Part shown: piece by piece, positions 61,275-64,000 of the stretch
Numbering within the stretch: position 1 is the stretch's first letter
How the letters are laid out: each line of letters starts with the position of its first letter
From: Nocardia crassostreae
GTDB taxonomy: Bacteria; Actinomycetota; Actinomycetes; Mycobacteriales; Mycobacteriaceae
Length of the DNA stretch: 64,000 bases
Direction of reading: 5' to 3'
NCBI RefSeq assembly: GCF_001613405.1
Contig: NZ_BDCH01000014.1
Span: 186,001-250,000, forward strand
Notes under the pieces: model-generated
What the model was told of the DNA's origin: nothing
The model's input: the letters and a program-made list of their open reading frames with translations, nothing else
Database searches by the model: none
Program-made: the position numbers and the translations under genes

Positions 61275-61799
61275 TCAGCCGGGCTGGAAGAAAGCGAGCA
61301 TGTTCTGGGCGGTGTCCGGTGCGGTCAGCAACTCCTGCAACTGCGCCGACATTCGCGCGGCGGCGCTGGTGCGGTCGAACATCTCGCGCTCGTATTCGGC
61401 GACGGTGCAGGCGAAGTCGTGCGGGTGCGCGGCCAGCGCACGGCCGAGCACCGCGCCGTCGAGCAACGCCATATTGGCGCCCTCGCCCACCGGCGGCATC
61501 AGATGCGCGGCATCCCCGACCAGCGTCAGCCCCGGCGTCGACGGCCAGGTCAAGCCCACCGGCAGCGTGGTGATCGCGCGCGGCACGATCGTGTCGTCGC
61601 AGGCGGCGATGAGCGCGGTGAACCGAGCGTCCCAGCCCGGCAGGAGCTCGATCAGCCGGGCCCGCGCCGCGGCCGGGTCGTCGACGGGAATGCCGCTGGT
61701 CGCGAACCAGTCCGCGCCGGTGTTGTAGAAGCTCACGCCGAGGCGCACCCGGCCGTCGCCATTGCGCTGCGCCACCAGCGACACCCCGTCGCCGAGACC
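61275..61799 (-). pseudogene. FAD-dependent monooxygenase, C-terminal half only
   Basis: The frame begins right after an in-frame TGA (61802-61800) with GLGDGVSLVAQRNGDGRV and continues through FYNTGADWF, LTLVGDAAHLMPPVGEGANMALLDGAVLGRAL (the FAD ribityl-binding block) and FDRTSAAAR to the stop. The N-terminal GxGxxG and the first half of the substrate domain of a TetX/PHBH-type monooxygenase are missing. The break coincides with the break in the divergent tetR gene, so one deletion removed both N termini and the promoter region. Confidence 0.85.
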
Positions 61800-61801
61800 T
61801 C

Positions 61802-62332
61802 ATGGTCGACGCGATCTACGCCGAGATCCGACCCGAAGGCGACAGCTGGCGCACGGCGCTGCGCTCCCTCGCCGAAACCACCCGCAACGCCGCACACCAG
61901 CACGAATGGTTCGCCGACCTGCTCGGCGGCCGCCCCGCACTCGGCCCGCACGCCCTGGCCCGAGGCGAGGCCGTGGTCGCCGCCCTGCACGGCATCGACG
62001 TGGACGCCGTCATGCCGATCGTCGACGCCGTCACCGCCTACGTCATCGGCGCGGTGCGCCGCGAGATCACCGAACGACGCACCGAACGAACCACCGGCCT
62101 GGACCAGACCCAATGGCAGCAAACCTTCGGCCCGTATCTGGAGCGCACCTTCGCCACCGGCCACTACCCCGCCCTGGCCACGGTCATCCGCGACGCCGCC
62201 CACCTCGACCCCGACCAGACCTTCCACACCGGTCTGGATTTCCTCCTCGACGGCATCGGGGCCCGCCTGGCGAACTCACCGCACGGCGACCCCGGACCCT
62301 CGAACACGAAGCCGCCCAACCCGAATCGGTAA
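61802..62332 (+). pseudogene. TetR family regulator, C-terminal domain only
   Basis: The remaining 176 residues start MVDAIYAEIRPEGDSWRTALRSLAETTR, which is the beginning of the ligand-binding part of TetR/TetR_C-type regulators, and continue with HEWFADLLGGRPALGPHAL and LEFLLDG-like FHTGLDFLLDGIGARL. No helix-turn-helix precedes it; two bases upstream lies the truncated divergent monooxygenase. An ATG exists at 61802 but belongs to the old internal Met, with no ribosome site. Without the DNA-binding domain it cannot act as a repressor. Confidence 0.82.
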
Positions 62333-62367
62333 CCCGCCCGCACCATAAAGGCGCGGCGCGGAATTGC

Positions 62368-63381
62368 TCAGTCGCCGTTGTCCTTCCGGGCGCGGCTGGG
62401 CTGGACGCGGGAAGGTTCGTTGGGCATCTTCGGGTATTGGGGTGGCCAGGGGGCGTCCATGAGGCCCGCGGCCAGGTCCTTGGCCGACATCTCGAGGAGG
62501 GGTTCGATCGACTGCGGGGTGCGGTCGGCCCAGGGGTCGCCCAGTTCGGCGACGCGGGCGGGGACGGTCGCGATGGTCATGTCGTCGTTGGTGACCGTGG
62601 GCAGCGCGTCCCAGGAGATGGGGGTGGAGACCTGGGCGCCGACCTTCGGGCGTACGCACCAGGCGCCGAATACCGTTTTGTGCGGGGCGTTCTGGTTGAA
62701 GTCGACGAAGACGCGCGAACCGCGTTCCTCCTTCCACCAGGCGGCGGTGATGGTGTCGGAGTGGCGGCGTTCGAGTTCGCGGGCCAGGGCCACGGCGGCG
62801 GCGCGCACCTGGTAGCCGTCCCAGCGCGGTTGCAGCAGGGCGTAGAGGTGCAGGCCGCGCGAGCCGGAGGTCTTCACGCGCACATCGATGCCCAGTTCGG
62901 TGCACAGGTCGCGGGTGGCCAGGGCGGCGGCGCGCAGATCGTCGAAGGAGATGCCCGGGGAGGGGTCGAGGTCGATGCGCAACTCGTCGGTGGCGCCGGT
63001 GCTGCCGGGATCGGCGTGCGTGGGCCAGACGTGAAAACCCAGGCAGCCCAGGTTGACCGCCCACAGAATGTGCGCCATGTCCGCGGCGACGAGAGCGTCG
63101 CTGGTGGTGCCGTTGGGGGTGGACACCACCGTGGTCTGCAACCAGTCCGGCACCGATTTCGGGACGCGTTTCTGGAACCAGGATTTGCCGGAGGCCCCGT
63201 CCGGATAGCGTTCCAGCAGCATCGGACGGTCCTTGATGGTGTTCATGATCGGCCCGGCGACCGCGAGGTAGTAGTCGACCAGATCGCGTTTAGTCTCCTC
63301 GCGCTTGCTGAAATAGATCTTGTCCGGATTGGTGATGGTGACGGTGCGCCCGTCGACCTCGATATCGGTTGCCGCGCTCAC
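62368..63381 (-). CDS. LigD-type primase/polymerase domain protein (PolD-like)
   Basis: The 337-residue protein starts at GTG 63381, overlapping the upstream ligase stop (GTGA). It has the archaeo-eukaryotic-primase-like LigD polymerase fold: VTITNPDKIYFSKREETKRDLVDYY, MLLERYPDG, the metal-binding aspartates in ELRIDLDPSPG near residue 135, and KTSGSRGLHLYALL with the conserved HLY near 175. Stand-alone proteins of this kind (PolD in mycobacteria) act in non-homologous end joining and base-excision repair with LigC ligases. The C-terminal tail is basic. Confidence 0.88.
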   Translation of the reverse strand: MSAATDIEVDGRTVTITNPDKIYFSKREETKRDLVDYYLAVAGPIMNTIKDRPMLLERYPDGASGKSWFQKRVPKSVPDWLQTTVVSTPNGTTSDALVAADMAHILWAVNLGCLGFHVWPTHADPGSTGATDELRIDLDPSPGISFDDLRAAALATRDLCTELGIDVRVKTSGSRGLHLYALLQPRWDGYQVRAAAVALARELERRHSDTITAAWWKEERGSRVFVDFNQNAPHKTVFGAWCVRPKVGAQVSTPISWDALPTVTNDDMTIATVPARVAELGDPWADRTPQSIEPLLEMSAKDLAAGLMDAPWPPQYPKMPNEPSRVQPSRARKDNGD

Positions 63382-64000
63382 GATGTCGCGCCTCTCGCTT
63401 CCTCGAAAATGGTGGCGAGCTCGGCGGGTGCGACCTCGTCGAGCTGGGCGTAGGTGCACGAGGCGGGGGTGCGGTCGTCGCGGAAACGCACCAGCCGCCC
63501 GCCGTGGCGGAACCGCCCGGCCATGACGTGCTCGTAGCGGACCTCGGCGACCAGTTCCGCGCGCAACGGCTCCCAGGACAGATCCTTGCCGCCGGTCCAG
63601 CGACTCACCCCGCCGGGCATCTTGCCGTCGGCCTTGGCCTGGGCGGCGGCATCGGCCCAGTTCTTCCACGGATGATTGTCGAGGGCGTTCTCCCGCAACG
63701 GCTTGAGTTCTTCGACCAGTTCCTTGCGCCGCGCCGCGGTGAAACTCGACGCCACCCCGACATGGTGCAGGTTGCCCTCGTCGTCGAACAGGCCCAGCAG
63801 CAGCGAGCCCACGCCCACGCCGTCCTTGTGCCAGCGGAATCCGGCGACCACGCAGTCGGCGGTGCGTTCGTGCTTGATCTTCACCATGATCCGCTTGTCC
63901 TGCAGATACGGCAGATCCGCGGCCTTGGCCATGACCCCGTCGAAACCAGCGCCCTCGAACCGGGTGAACCAGTCGGTCGCCACATCCGGATCGTCGGTGA
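63378..64000 (-). CDS. ATP-dependent DNA ligase, LigC-like (partial)
   Basis: The right edge cuts the gene; the last 207 codons are present. It begins within the adenylation domain (FEGAGFDGVMAKAADLPYLQDKRIMVKIKHERTADCVVAGFRW), which holds the KIK motif V lysines, and continues with the OB-fold domain (VGSLLLGLFDDEGNLHHVG) and a C-terminal AELVAEVRYEHVMAGRFRHG. The catalytic KxDG lies beyond the window. With the overlapping polymerase gene it forms a polD-ligC pair, so the two activities that LigD joins in one chain are separate here. Confidence 0.88.
   Translation of the reverse strand, partial: TDDPDVATDWFTRFEGAGFDGVMAKAADLPYLQDKRIMVKIKHERTADCVVAGFRWHKDGVGVGSLLLGLFDDEGNLHHVGVASSFTAARRKELVEELKPLRENALDNHPWKNWADAAAQAKADGKMPGGVSRWTGGKDLSWEPLRAELVAEVRYEHVMAGRFRHGGRLVRFRDDRTPASCTYAQLDEVAPAELATIFEEARGATS

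Noticed and set aside
1..64000. CRISPR arrays, tRNA or rRNA genes, insertion sequences
   Set aside because: No regularly spaced repeats, cloverleaf-like sequences, rRNA stretches, transposase motifs or flanking terminal repeats were found, even beside the truncated genes.

Overview
The window is high-GC DNA (about two thirds G+C, strong GC3 bias, many GTG starts and ATGA/GTGA overlaps). It most resembles a Nocardia or close mycolic-acid actinomycete. The gene content supports this: an Rpf-type lytic transglycosylase, a mycothiol-dependent (maleylpyruvate isomerase-like) protein, an XRE-DUF5753/DUF397 pair, F420-type LLM and DUF385 proteins, mutA-mutB-meaB, and a separate NHEJ-type primase/polymerase gene next to an ATP-dependent DNA ligase gene. 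Species assignment is inference. No tRNA, rRNA, CRISPR array, insertion sequence or origin was seen.

Layout. 1-5.4 kb: end of an rpf gene with a terminator, then four overlapping genes: a sugar-type ABC solute-binding lipoprotein, a fused two-half permease, a two-TM protein and a TPR-like protein, with no ATPase. 5.5-10.4 kb: small and hypothetical genes, a broken DUF5753 regulator with an intact DUF397 partner, a mycothiol-type enzyme and a frameshifted VTT membrane protein. 10.5-16.3 kb: methylmalonyl-CoA mutase (mutA, mutB), its G-protein chaperone meaB, and a GNAT. 17.3-23.6 kb: a DUF4389 membrane protein, then GH65 phosphorylase, UspA, beta-phosphoglucomutase-like HAD and a SulP transporter. 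23.6-27.1 kb: an MFS/Lrp divergent pair and two decayed genes.

27.2-38.7 kb is the most interesting block. A seven-gene minus-strand operon (SDR, MarR, enoyl-CoA hydratase, acyl-CoA dehydrogenase, aryl-CoA ligase, RidA, glutaryl-CoA-dehydrogenase-like enzyme) lies divergent to an aromatic-acid MFS importer. A PaaX-family repressor follows, divergent from a fused flavin monooxygenase/old-yellow-enzyme protein with the architecture of 2-aminobenzoyl-CoA monooxygenase/reductase. Together they look like a complete CoA-dependent anthranilate (or salicylate-type) dearomatisation pathway: import, CoA activation, hydroxylation plus reduction of the ring, enamine hydrolysis (RidA candidate), beta-oxidation-like ring opening, and glutaryl-CoA oxidation. 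A 31-nt motif is shared by the MFS and paaX promoter regions.

38.7-64 kb: a DUF385 protein, an amidohydrolase (amber stop)/nucleoside hydrolase pair, a TetR with FAD monooxygenase across an operator-rich gap, an MFS exporter with an internal UGA, a type III CoA-transferase, an orphan type II thioesterase, a zinc-ribbon SDR, a GalU-like nucleotidyltransferase, a probable second arginyl-tRNA synthetase, a large helical-repeat protein with a small partner, TetR/acyl-CoA dehydrogenase genes, an F420 LLM enzyme, a DUF4139 protein, a divergent FAD-monooxygenase/tetR pair that has lost both N-termini in one deletion, and the polD-ligC-like pair running off the right edge.

About a dozen genes carry frameshifts, nonsense codons or internal deletions. 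Either this strain is undergoing gene decay or part of the sequence has assembly errors. Both homopolymer indels (which can be errors) and multi-codon deletions (which are harder to explain as errors) are present.
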